Assembly (NCBI RefSeq): GCF_024124545.1
Contig: NZ_JAMXSF010000016.1
Location: 62,001-126,000, forward strand
DNA length: 64,000 nucleotides
Reading direction: 5' to 3'
Origin: Pseudoalteromonas sp. XMcav2-N
Lineage (GTDB): Bacteria > Pseudomonadota > Gammaproteobacteria > Enterobacterales > Alteromonadaceae
Shown here piece by piece: positions 26,142 through 34,192 of this stretch. The notes beneath the pieces are model-generated. The model searched no databases and was not told the DNA's origin. It saw only the letters and a program-made list of their open reading frames with translations. Numbering within the stretch: position 1 is the stretch's first letter; every line of letters begins with the position of its first letter. The translations under genes were made by a program, and so were the position numbers.

Positions 26142-28451
26142 TTACATCAGCCAGGCGTAACTAAATTTGGCAAAGAATGTCTTGTTATCTTTGCTTATCC
26201 TGGTCAGGTCATCATCCTGATAGCCATTGTCCGAGTATCCGGCGAAAAACACCGTTTGGGGGTTAAGCTTGTAAGCATAGAGCAGCTGTGTGCTGAGGCG
26301 CTTGTATCGGCTGTCCACGTCGTCGATGTAATTCGCCTGATTACGGCGAATGTCCGTTTTGATGAACGCCAGTCTCAGGTAGCTATTGATGTTAAACTGA
26401 TAGGTAAAGCGCACATCACTGAGGTTAGCGGTAAATACATCCATACCATCGGCGGTGAGTTTTTGATAGGTGTGCCGCAGACGTACCTCAAAATGCTTGC
26501 CCAGATAAAAGTCCAGCATAGGGCGGATATAACGCTCATCAGCCATACGGTTATTGGCTAAATCGACGCGGTTGCCTCTGCGCAGCGTTAACCCACTGAA
26601 TACGCCCGGAGCCGGTTTACTTTCCAGGTAAATCCATTGGGTATTTTCCGTGAACAGATCGGTGTTTCCATCTATGGCCAGGCTGGTTTCGTCATGACGC
26701 AGGCCGGTTCGCTTGCGATGATCGACACCAAAATCAATGGTGCTCTGCAATGGACCGCTGATGGCGATGTTGCTCTGAACTTCTTTTTCCAGTAACTCTC
26801 CATTTTCATTGTGACTGATATCCCAATCAGTATACCAGCGAGTGCGATTCCACCAGGTCTGGTCATCACCATACCAACGATATTCAAAACCGGTGATGAA
26901 CTTATTGAAGTCGACTTGTGACAAGAACCCCATGTCTGCCCTTAATGCAGCATCGTAGTTGCGATAACTCGCAAAGGCTTTCCAATGTTTCTGGTTATGA
27001 CGGTAGTCAAGCATATAGCCAAGGCCCTGATTATCATCCTGTAGCTGGGTGCGAAGCACACTTTCATCTATCTCACAGTCATCGAGGGTTTCGTCATCGC
27101 ACAGCTCTTTCACCATAGCCGGGTCGTAGTCCGTTTTTGAGGTCAGGATCTGTGCTTTAAAAGTATCATTGGCAGTGGGCTCGTATTTGCCATCCAGGCT
27201 GAACACCTGATTTCGGTAGTCGTTACTTTGCCGGGTTGTGGTTAATGCGCCTATAGACAAAGTTTCATCGGCATCATATCGATAGCGCAACGCCGCATTT
27301 TCACTTTTTTGCTCCAATGAAACCACATTTGAGCCCAGGTTACCTGGCACCATGACATTGGTAAACTCATCGTTAGTCACAAAGGCAGCATAAGTATGGC
27401 CCTGCTTGCTGCCCGTCAACTTGGCGCCATAGTCCGGCGCAGCAATGTTACGGGTGTGCAACAGGTTGATATGGGAAGAAAAATAGTCCGCGTTATCAAG
27501 AAAGAATGCGCGTTTTTCCGGGAAGAATAAACTAAAACTGTTGTTAACACTGAGCTGGCCATTGTCGGCTTCTACCTGAGAAAAGTCCGGATTCAGCGTG
27601 GCGTTTAAGGTGGTATCCGGTGTAATGGCCCACTTAACGTCCAGTCCCGGCTCATAGTTAGTGTCGTTCTCCCAGTCCGGGATAGTACTGCCGTCAATAT
27701 CTCGAGATTGCTGGCGACTGATCACCATGGAGGGGATCACCGCAAGGTTGCTGCTTTGCCTGGCATCAGAAAAGCCGGTGTAAGCGGGCATCTGGCATAC
27801 CCAGCACTGATTTTCATGGGCAATTTGCATACTGGAAATTCTCAGTCGCTCACTGCGAGGGTAGAAGCGTAAAAACTCCATAGCCATGGTTTTGGTGTCC
27901 AGGCTGTCATCAAAATTGAGTACACGTAGGGGGATTTCTACTTCAACTACATACCCAGTCTCATTGATTTGCCCAGCAGAGTCCCAAATGCCATTCCAGG
28001 AATCGTCCTCGCTGCCACTTAAAACGTTCTCTATGGAATCCTGCTGTACACCGAGTGGGTTGATAAAAAACTGATAAGCACTGCGGCCAGTATTAAAGGA
28101 GTCGATCTTTATCCCAACCAGGTCGTCATTCCAGTTGCGGTCTCGGTCGCGGAAAAACGCCCTGATCTGACTGGGGTCCGGATCTTTGGCATCGAAGGCA
28201 AGAAACAGGGACTGGCCATTTTCAAACACTCGTACAGAGGTTGAAACCGGGCTTTTGGTATTTTCATATGGCCAGGTGACATTGTCGATGGCAATATGTT
28301 TTGCCTGCTGCCACACAGACTCGTCTATTTTTCCGTCGATATTTATGCTGGCATTGATATAAGGGATGCTTGGTTCGGCTGCCAGGCTGGTGGCGCTGAA
28401 CCACAAGCACGGCGCTACGAATGAGAGTGAGCTTAAAACTTTATTTAACAT
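26142..28451 (-). CDS. Outer-membrane protein with CBM9-like N-terminal domain (DUF5916 type)
   Basis: This exported 769-residue protein starts at ATG 28451, after which comes a signal peptide ending near SLAA. Residues about 25-200 form a CBM9-like beta-sandwich (INIDGKIDESVWQQA, FLAFDAKDPDPSQIRA, NWNDDLVGIKIDSF). The rest shows alternating hydrophobic strands and ends in FFAKFSYAWLM, consistent with an outer-membrane beta-barrel. FFPEKRAFFLDNADYF near residue 310 is a hallmark of this family. The function is unknown; relatives often lie near peptidases or uptake genes, but here the gene stands alone between terminators. Confidence 0.85.
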   Translation of the reverse strand: MLNKVLSSLSFVAPCLWFSATSLAAEPSIPYINASINIDGKIDESVWQQAKHIAIDNVTWPYENTKSPVSTSVRVFENGQSLFLAFDAKDPDPSQIRAFFRDRDRNWNDDLVGIKIDSFNTGRSAYQFFINPLGVQQDSIENVLSGSEDDSWNGIWDSAGQINETGYVVEVEIPLRVLNFDDSLDTKTMAMEFLRFYPRSERLRISSMQIAHENQCWVCQMPAYTGFSDARQSSNLAVIPSMVISRQQSRDIDGSTIPDWENDTNYEPGLDVKWAITPDTTLNATLNPDFSQVEADNGQLSVNNSFSLFFPEKRAFFLDNADYFSSHINLLHTRNIAAPDYGAKLTGSKQGHTYAAFVTNDEFTNVMVPGNLGSNVVSLEQKSENAALRYRYDADETLSIGALTTTRQSNDYRNQVFSLDGKYEPTANDTFKAQILTSKTDYDPAMVKELCDDETLDDCEIDESVLRTQLQDDNQGLGYMLDYRHNQKHWKAFASYRNYDAALRADMGFLSQVDFNKFITGFEYRWYGDDQTWWNRTRWYTDWDISHNENGELLEKEVQSNIAISGPLQSTIDFGVDHRKRTGLRHDETSLAIDGNTDLFTENTQWIYLESKPAPGVFSGLTLRRGNRVDLANNRMADERYIRPMLDFYLGKHFEVRLRHTYQKLTADGMDVFTANLSDVRFTYQFNINSYLRLAFIKTDIRRNQANYIDDVDSRYKRLSTQLLYAYKLNPQTVFFAGYSDNGYQDDDLTRISKDNKTFFAKFSYAWLM

Positions 28452-28665
28452 TATTATCGGGTTTGATAGCACAACTTTGATGGCGCATTAAATACCAGAG
28501 ACGGTGTGTGAACAATTGTTTAGCGTTTAACGGCAAGGTGGCCAAGTTAAGTGGTATTTTATTTATATTTTGTGAACAGTTAGTCAAGTCATATCGCAGA
28601 ACTATGTACCTGCATTGTCATTCCGTGGTAAAAAGGCGCATCTGTTTTTTACTCAGGCGTGTTGT

Positions 28666-29832
28666 ATGTCTCTTATTTTAAAACTTGTCGCTGGTATTTT
28701 CGCCGGTGTGCTGGCGGGGTTCTATCTGCCAATGTTCCTGGTCGAATTGCTCTACACCGTTAAGGTGATTATCGGACAACTGATTTCTTTTACTATTCCA
28801 CTTATTATTCTGTTTTATATCGCATCCGGGATCGCAGGGTTGCCAAAGGCATCTGGCCATTTGTTAGGCAAAACAGTCGGCTTCGCATACGGGTCGACGG
28901 TCATTGCGGGAACTTTGGCTGTACTCTTAGTCAGTTTGGCTGTGCCCCTGTTTGAGGGCAGTGTTGCTTATCAGGCTGCTGAGGCCACTAAGGTAGAAAG
29001 CCTAATTAAGCTTCAAGTCCCACCGCTGATGGGCGTTATGACGGCACTGGCAACGGCCTTTGTGTTTGGTATAGGGATCAGTCAACTTCACCTGACACAG
29101 CTCAAGCAAGTGGTTGATCAAGGCCGTGATGTCATTGATGCGCTATTGGCTAAAGTGATCATTCCTGCCTTACCATTCTACATTGCTGGTGTGTTCGCAG
29201 AAATGGCTGTTGCGGGTACAGTGGCAGATACGCTGAGCACGTTTGGTGTGGTGTTACTGGCAGCTGTTGCCATGCACTGGCTGTGGCTGGCGTTTTTGTA
29301 TATTACTTCCGGTGTATTGCTAAAGCGCAACCCTGTGGAACTCATTAAAAATATGCTGCCAGCCTATTTTACCGCAATCGGAACTATGTCCAGTGCGGCA
29401 ACCATTCCTGTTTCTCTGCGTGCTAGTAAATCTAATAAAGTGAAAGAGGAAGTTGCAAACTTCACTGTCCCTTTGTGTGCCACCATTCACCTGTCAGGGT
29501 CAACAATCACGATTGTTACCTGTACTATGGCCGTTATGTTGTTGTCACCTGAAATGACATTGCCCTCGTTGACACAAATGCTGCCCTTTATTTTTATGCT
29601 GGGTATTGTCATGATTGCAGCACCAGGGGCACCCGGCGGCGCTGTTATGTCTGCTTTGGGTCTGCTTAGCACTATGCTGGGTTTTGATGAAAGTGCTGTG
29701 GCCTTGATGATAGCGCTATATCTGGCACAAGATAGCTTCGGAACTGCGTGTAATGTAACTGGCGACGGTGTGATTGCATTATGGGTCGACCGTTTCTCCG
29801 AGCAGGATCTGAAATTGCATGGTAAATCATAG
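28666..29832 (+). CDS. Dicarboxylate/amino acid:cation symporter (DAACS family)
   Basis: This inner-membrane secondary transporter (388 aa) couples Na+ or H+ to uptake of an acidic or neutral amino acid or a C4-dicarboxylate. It has about eight transmembrane segments with the family signatures GTMSSAATIPVSLRA (serine-rich hairpin), a GAPGGAVMSALGLL loop and NVTGDGVIALWVDRF (binding-site Asn/Asp). I start at ATG 28666 (MSLILKLVAG), which is followed directly by TM1; an open frame extends to 28615. The substrate cannot be set from sequence. Confidence 0.87.
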   Translation: MSLILKLVAGIFAGVLAGFYLPMFLVELLYTVKVIIGQLISFTIPLIILFYIASGIAGLPKASGHLLGKTVGFAYGSTVIAGTLAVLLVSLAVPLFEGSVAYQAAEATKVESLIKLQVPPLMGVMTALATAFVFGIGISQLHLTQLKQVVDQGRDVIDALLAKVIIPALPFYIAGVFAEMAVAGTVADTLSTFGVVLLAAVAMHWLWLAFLYITSGVLLKRNPVELIKNMLPAYFTAIGTMSSAATIPVSLRASKSNKVKEEVANFTVPLCATIHLSGSTITIVTCTMAVMLLSPEMTLPSLTQMLPFIFMLGIVMIAAPGAPGGAVMSALGLLSTMLGFDESAVALMIALYLAQDSFGTACNVTGDGVIALWVDRFSEQDLKLHGKS

Positions 29833-29883
29833 TCTAACTCTAATACTAAAGGCTGTTTTTACCTAAAGTGGAAACTCGAATTG

Positions 29884-29926
29884 ATTATGCTTTGCAATTT
29901 TCTGTGTTACTCTTGCAAAGCATAAT
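29884..29926. promoter_or_regulatory. Perfect 14-bp inverted repeat upstream of uvrY
   Basis: ATTATGCTTTGCAA (29884-29897) and TTGCAAAGCATAAT (29913-29926) are exact reverse complements, separated by 15 bp. Further GCATAA/TGCATTAT copies follow at 29931 and 29942. The spacing (centres 29 bp apart) and repeated motif look like a protein-binding array or a stable hairpin; there is no T-run to make it a clear terminator for the upstream symporter gene. Confidence 0.5.
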
Positions 29927-30014
29927 GAGTGCATAATACATGCATTATCAGACGATTAAATAAATGACATTTGGCAGTAATTGCCATTACCAAGGCTAGT
30001 GTGAGGGTTACCCG

Positions 30015-30665
30015 TTGATTAACGTACTTTTAGTTGATGATCATGAACTTGTCAGAACCGGTATAAAACGCATTCTGGATGATGTGCGCGGGTTTAAAGT
30101 GGTCGGAGAGGCTAAAACGGGTGAAGAGGCAGTGAGCTACTGCCGTCAGAGCGAACCCGATATCGTGTTAATGGATATGAATATGCCAGGTATTGGCGGT
30201 CTGGAAGCGACGAAGAAAATTTGTCGATACTGTCCGGATGTGAAAGTCATTGTTCTGACAGTGCACTGCGAAGATCCGTTTCCGAGCAAAGTGATGCAAA
30301 TTGGGGCACATGGGTACTTAACTAAAAGTGCCGGGCCTGACGAGATGATCAATGCGATCCGTGCTGTTAACGCCGGACAGCGTTATATTGCACCGGAAAT
30401 AGCGCAGCAGATAGCGCTGGCCCAGTTTAGCGGCAAAGTCGATGAAAACCCTTTCCAGTCATTGTCGGATCGTGAACTGCAAATCATGTTGATGATCACC
30501 AAAGGTGAAAAAGCACAGGACATCGCAGACCGGCTAAATCTGAGTTCCAAAACGGTAAACAGTTACCGTTACCGCATGTTTGAAAAGCTGAACGTCAGTG
30601 GTGATGTGGAATTAACTCACCTGGCGATTCGCCACAAAATGATCGACATCGACAGCTCTCATTAG
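30015..30665 (+). CDS. uvrY: Response regulator of the BarA/UvrY (GacA) system
   Basis: UvrY/GacA is a LuxR-type regulator that, with the BarA/GacS kinase, activates the small RNAs that titrate CsrA. The 216 residues contain a receiver (Asp 54 in LMDMNMPGIGGLEAT) and a C-terminal LuxR helix-turn-helix (LSDRELQIMLMITKG...LSSKTVNSYRYRMFEKLN). The close likeness to E. coli UvrY and the uvrY-uvrC-pgsA order make the name firm. The start is TTG with GAGGG seven bases upstream. No barA or csr gene is in the window. Confidence 0.95.
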   Translation: MINVLLVDDHELVRTGIKRILDDVRGFKVVGEAKTGEEAVSYCRQSEPDIVLMDMNMPGIGGLEATKKICRYCPDVKVIVLTVHCEDPFPSKVMQIGAHGYLTKSAGPDEMINAIRAVNAGQRYIAPEIAQQIALAQFSGKVDENPFQSLSDRELQIMLMITKGEKAQDIADRLNLSSKTVNSYRYRMFEKLNVSGDVELTHLAIRHKMIDIDSSH

Positions 30666-30704
30666 GATGAGCGTGTTGTTCTAAATTAGAAGCAGTTTTC
30701 GACC

Positions 30705-32528
30705 ATGGCAGTGTTTGACAGTCAGGCGTTTCTCAAAACGCTGACCACAGAACCTGGTGTTTATCGTATGTACGACGAAGATCATCAGGTTATTTATGTC
30801 GGTAAAGCAAAAAACCTTAAAAAGCGGGTCAGTAGCTATTTTCGCAGCAATATACCAGATGCTAAAACTCGGGTCCTGGTGAGCAATATTCGTCATATTG
30901 AAGTGACGCTGACGAATACTGAGACCGAAGCTCTATTGCTGGAAAACAACCTGATCAAAAAGTACCAACCCAGGTACAATATACTGCTGCGTGACGACAA
31001 GTCTTATCCCTACATCTTATTGACCGATCACCGTCACCCTCGCTTAGCGTTTCATCGTGGCTCCAGAAAGAAAAAAGGCGAGTATTTTGGTCCTTTTCCC
31101 AGCAGTGCTGCTGTATCTGAAAGCTTACGCTTGATGCAGAAGATTTTCCCTGTCAGACAATGCGAAGACGCCTATTATCGGGCGCGAAGCCGGCCTTGTT
31201 TACAATATCAACTAAGACGCTGTTCCGCGCCTTGTGTGGCGAAAGTCAGTGATAAAGATTACGCTGAGCAGGTTGATATGGTGCGCCAGTTTCTGAGCGG
31301 TAAATCTCATCAGGTCATCGCTACTTTGGTGGACAAAATGGAGCAGGCGAGTATGGCGCTCAATTTTGAAGCTGCGGCGAAGTTCCGGGATCAAATCGCC
31401 TTGTTACGTCAAATGCAGGAGCAGCAGTCTGTTGCGGGCAATTTTGCTGAAATGGATGTAATTGGCTTTGCACAACGCAATGGCCTGAGTGCCATTCACA
31501 TGTTGATGATCAGAGAGCATAAAGTTTTGGGGTCTAAAACCTTTTTCCCTAAAATACCCAAAGATTCGGGTCGAGAAGAGATCCTGACCAGCTTTGTAGG
31601 CCAGTACTATGTATCGACGGGCAGCCACGGTCGGATAGCGAAAGATATTGTATTGCCATTTGATATTGCTGAGCTGGACGATCTGGCTGCGGCCCTTACT
31701 CAGGTTGCAGAGCGTAAAGTTCAGTTGAGGGTGAATGTGCGCTCAGAGCGAGCGCAGTACCTGGAGCTCGCTAATAAAAATGCCCTGAACAGCATTATGG
31801 TCAAGCAAAATGCGCAGGACTCTATTGATAAACGATATGCCAAATTAAAGGCGGCGCTGGGCGTGTCGGATATCAACCGTATGGAATGTTTTGATATCAG
31901 TCATACCATGGGTGAAAACACCGTGGCATCATGCGTGGTGTTTGATGGTCAGGGGCCTAACAATCGGGAATATCGCCGTTATAATGTTACGGGGATTACA
32001 CCTGGTGATGACTACGCGGCTATGGCATTTGCGTTGAATAAACGATATGGCAAGGTTACAGACCCTGACAAGGTGCCAGACATTATCTTTATAGATGGCG
32101 GTAAGGGCCAATTATCGCGAGCAGAATCATTCTTTGAATCCTGGACGCTAGAAAAGCTACCTATGTTGATAGGTGTGGCGAAAGGCACCAGCCGTAAGCC
32201 AGGCTTAGAAACTTTACTGATCGATGGCGGGCGTAAAACCATTAATCTGGATAGTGACTCACCTGCATTGCATTTGATCCAACACATCCGTGATGAATCT
32301 CACCGTTTCGCGATAGCGGGGCACAGAAGTAAGCGTCAAAAACAACGTACGCAATCTGTTCTGGAAGAAATAGAAGGCGTTGGTCTGAAGCGACGCCAGG
32401 CACTGCTCAAATATCTTGGAGGAATGCAGGGCGTAAAAGCCGCTAATATACAACAACTAAAACAAGTGCCGGGGATCAGCCCTCAGTTGGCTGAAAAGAT
32501 ATTTAACCATTTGCATGACAAAGCTTAA
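30705..32528 (+). CDS. uvrC: Excinuclease ABC subunit C
   Basis: UvrC makes both incisions in nucleotide excision repair together with UvrB. The 607 residues contain a GIY-YIG nuclease (PGVYRMYDEDHQVIYVGKAKNLKKR, residues about 16-40), the internal cysteine region RPCLQYQLRRCSAPC, a UVR/UvrB-binding helix near 200-240, an RNase H-like nuclease (CFDISHTMGE, FIDGGKGQL, DESHRFAI) and C-terminal helix-hairpin-helix repeats. It follows uvrY by 39 bp; pgsA begins near its stop codon. Confidence 0.97.
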   Translation: MAVFDSQAFLKTLTTEPGVYRMYDEDHQVIYVGKAKNLKKRVSSYFRSNIPDAKTRVLVSNIRHIEVTLTNTETEALLLENNLIKKYQPRYNILLRDDKSYPYILLTDHRHPRLAFHRGSRKKKGEYFGPFPSSAAVSESLRLMQKIFPVRQCEDAYYRARSRPCLQYQLRRCSAPCVAKVSDKDYAEQVDMVRQFLSGKSHQVIATLVDKMEQASMALNFEAAAKFRDQIALLRQMQEQQSVAGNFAEMDVIGFAQRNGLSAIHMLMIREHKVLGSKTFFPKIPKDSGREEILTSFVGQYYVSTGSHGRIAKDIVLPFDIAELDDLAAALTQVAERKVQLRVNVRSERAQYLELANKNALNSIMVKQNAQDSIDKRYAKLKAALGVSDINRMECFDISHTMGENTVASCVVFDGQGPNNREYRRYNVTGITPGDDYAAMAFALNKRYGKVTDPDKVPDIIFIDGGKGQLSRAESFFESWTLEKLPMLIGVAKGTSRKPGLETLLIDGGRKTINLDSDSPALHLIQHIRDESHRFAIAGHRSKRQKQRTQSVLEEIEGVGLKRRQALLKYLGGMQGVKAANIQQLKQVPGISPQLAEKIFNHLHDKA

Positions 32529-32571
32529 GCGTTCATGCGAACATAGTAAAAAAGAGTCTCTCTTAGTAGTT

Positions 32572-33117
32572 ATGTGGAACATTCCAAACACGCTCACAAC
32601 ATTTAGGTTGTTACTTATTCCTGTTTTTGCAGTGATCTTTTATTTGCCTTACTCATGGGCATTTTTTGCTGCTGCTTTTATTTTCTGGCTGGCATCTGTG
32701 ACCGATATTCTGGATGGCTATCTGGCACGCAAGCTGGAACAGTCAACGCCATTTGGTGCATTTCTGGATCCAGTGGCTGACAAAGTTATGGTCAGTGTGG
32801 CACTGGTGGTACTGGCGACCCATTATCAAAATATGTTTATGACTATTGCTACCATTGTCATTATCAGTCGTGAAATTGTCATTTCGGCACTCAGAGAGTG
32901 GATGGCCGAGCAGGGCAAGCGCGGTCATGTGGCGGTATCCTGGATGGGGAAGTTTAAAACTGCTGCACAAATGCTGGCCATCATTGGTTTGATCTGGCAG
33001 TTTGAACCCTGGATGGTGACGCTAAGTTATGCATTGTTAGCCATTGCGACTTTACTGACTGTGGTCTCTATGGTGCAGTATTTCTATGCTGCCCGTACTG
33101 AATTGATTAAATCTTAG
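32572..33117 (+). CDS. pgsA: CDP-diacylglycerol-glycerol-3-phosphate 3-phosphatidyltransferase
   Basis: PgsA makes phosphatidylglycerol phosphate, the committed step to acidic phospholipids. I take ATG 32572 (181 aa, MWNIPNTLTTFRLLLIPV), which matches the family start; an open frame extends to 32515 and overlaps uvrC. The CDP-alcohol phosphotransferase motif is complete: DGYLARKLEQSTPFGAFLD then PVADK. Several transmembrane segments are visible. It closes the uvrY-uvrC-pgsA unit and precedes the tRNA array. Confidence 0.94.
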   Translation: MWNIPNTLTTFRLLLIPVFAVIFYLPYSWAFFAAAFIFWLASVTDILDGYLARKLEQSTPFGAFLDPVADKVMVSVALVVLATHYQNMFMTIATIVIISREIVISALREWMAEQGKRGHVAVSWMGKFKTAAQMLAIIGLIWQFEPWMVTLSYALLAIATLLTVVSMVQYFYAARTELIKS

Positions 33118-33188
33118 TATTCGTTGGCTGAATACAAAGCGTTTTAGATAAAAAATAAGCAAACGATTAAAAAGCTTCATTTTTTATG

Positions 33189-33216
33189 TTGACGCCTCCC
33201 GGAACTTCTGTAGAAT
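33189..33216 (+). promoter_or_regulatory. Stable-RNA type promoter of the tRNA array
   Basis: TTGACG (-35, 33189-33194) and TAGAAT (-10, 33211-33216) are 16 bp apart and are followed by a GC-rich GCGTCCG discriminator. That discriminator is characteristic of stringently controlled stable-RNA promoters. It lies about 110 bp before the first tRNA. Confidence 0.75.
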
Positions 33217-33331
33217 GCGTCCGTGTTGAGAGGCAACAGCCTAACAAAAAGAGAAGTTCAAAACGCTTCAATATCTTGAAAGTTTTGAATTTAACTAGGG
33301 TTTAAAACTGAAATTTTAAATTTCTAGTAAC

Positions 33332-33407
33332 GCGAGTATAGCTCAGCTGGTAGAGCGCAACCTTGCCAAGGTTGAGGTCACGAGTTCGAACCTCGTTACT
33401 CGCTCCA
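33332..33407 (+). tRNA. tRNA-Gly (GCC), copy 1
   Basis: A 76-nt cloverleaf with encoded CCA: acceptor GCGAGTA / TACTCGC (with a pairing variation within family limits), D-arm AGCTCAGCTGGTAGAGC, anticodon stem-loop CAACCTTGCCAAGGTTG with GCC, T-arm CGAGTTCGAACCTCG. Confidence 0.96.
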
Positions 33408-33440
33408 ATTTCTCTTAATCTGGCTTAGTCAGAGTAGTGT

Positions 33441-33514
33441 GGCGGAATGGCAGAGTGGCCATGCAGCGGATTGCAAATCCGTCTACCTCGGTTCGACTCC
33501 GGGTTCCGCCTCCA
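33441..33514 (+). tRNA. tRNA-Cys (GCA), copy 1
   Basis: A 74-nt cloverleaf with encoded CCA: acceptor GGCGGAA / TTCCGCC, anticodon loop GATTGCAAATC with GCA, T-arm with GGTTCGACTCC. Confidence 0.96.
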
Positions 33515-33551
33515 TTTTCTCAACAAACTCCACATGCGAAAGCAGCCCGAT

Positions 33552-33638
33552 GCCCGGGTGGTGGAATTGGTAGACACAAGGGATTTAAAATCCCTCGCTG
33601 GTAACAGCGTGCCGGTTCAAGTCCGGCCCCGGGCACCA
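33552..33638 (+). tRNA. tRNA-Leu (TAA), copy 1
   Basis: An 87-nt class II tRNA with encoded CCA: acceptor GCCCGGG / CCCGGGC, anticodon loop TTTAAAA giving TAA, long variable arm, T-arm GCCGGTTCAAGTCCGGC. Confidence 0.96.
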
Positions 33639-33724
33639 TTGTTTAGAGCAAGTTAACTTAATTAAAGAAACAAAAAGAGCAATAAGCATCTTAAAGTTTT
33701 AAAAAGTTACAAAGCTCCTGGAAC

Positions 33725-33800
33725 GCGAGTATAGCTCAGCTGGTAGAGCGCAACCTTGCCAAGGTTGAGGTCACGAGTTCGAACCTCGTTACTCGCTCCA
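33725..33800 (+). tRNA. tRNA-Gly (GCC), copy 2
   Basis: This gene is identical in sequence to copy 1 over its full 76 nt, with anticodon GCC and encoded CCA. It begins the second part of the tandemly duplicated array. Confidence 0.96.
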
Positions 33801-33832
33801 ATTTAAACAACCGGTGCTTTAGCAAACCCGAT

Positions 33833-33919
33833 GCCCGGGTGGTGGAATTGGTAGACACAAGGGATTTAAAATCCCTCGCTGGTAACAGCGTGCCGGTTCA
33901 AGTCCGGCCCCGGGCACCA
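33833..33919 (+). tRNA. tRNA-Leu (TAA), copy 2
   Basis: This gene is identical to copy 1 over its full 87 nt, including the CCCGAT directly before the gene. The shared flank shows that it arose by segmental duplication. Confidence 0.96.
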
Positions 33920-33986
33920 CTGTTACAGACAGCTTAATCGCTTGATATGACAGTAAGATTAAGTTAGAGTAGCAATACTATGGAAC

Positions 33987-34062
33987 GCGAGTATAGCTCA
34001 GCTGGTAGAGCGCAACCTTGCCAAGGTTGAGGTCACGAGTTCGAACCTCGTTACTCGCTCCA
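33987..34062 (+). tRNA. tRNA-Gly (GCC), copy 3
   Basis: This is the third identical tRNA-Gly(GCC), 76 nt with encoded CCA, preceded by the same GGAAC block as copy 2. Confidence 0.96.
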
Positions 34063-34095
34063 ATCTCTCTGATACATTAAGTATCAACACAATGT

Positions 34096-34169
34096 GGCGG
34101 AATGGCAGAGTGGCCATGCAGCGGATTGCAAATCCGTCTACCTCGGTTCGACTCCGGGTTCCGCCTCCA
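34096..34169 (+). tRNA. tRNA-Cys (GCA), copy 2
   Basis: This gene is identical to tRNA-Cys copy 1 (74 nt, GCA, encoded CCA) and ends the array 24 bases before the stop of the convergent lipoprotein gene. Confidence 0.96.
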
Positions 34170-34192
34170 TTTTCTTTTCCATTTATCTTTTT

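Noticed and set aside
33332..34169. Regularly repeated 74-87 bp units that could suggest a CRISPR or satellite array
   Set aside because: All units fold as tRNAs with encoded CCA. Spacers are short, uneven and partly duplicated.
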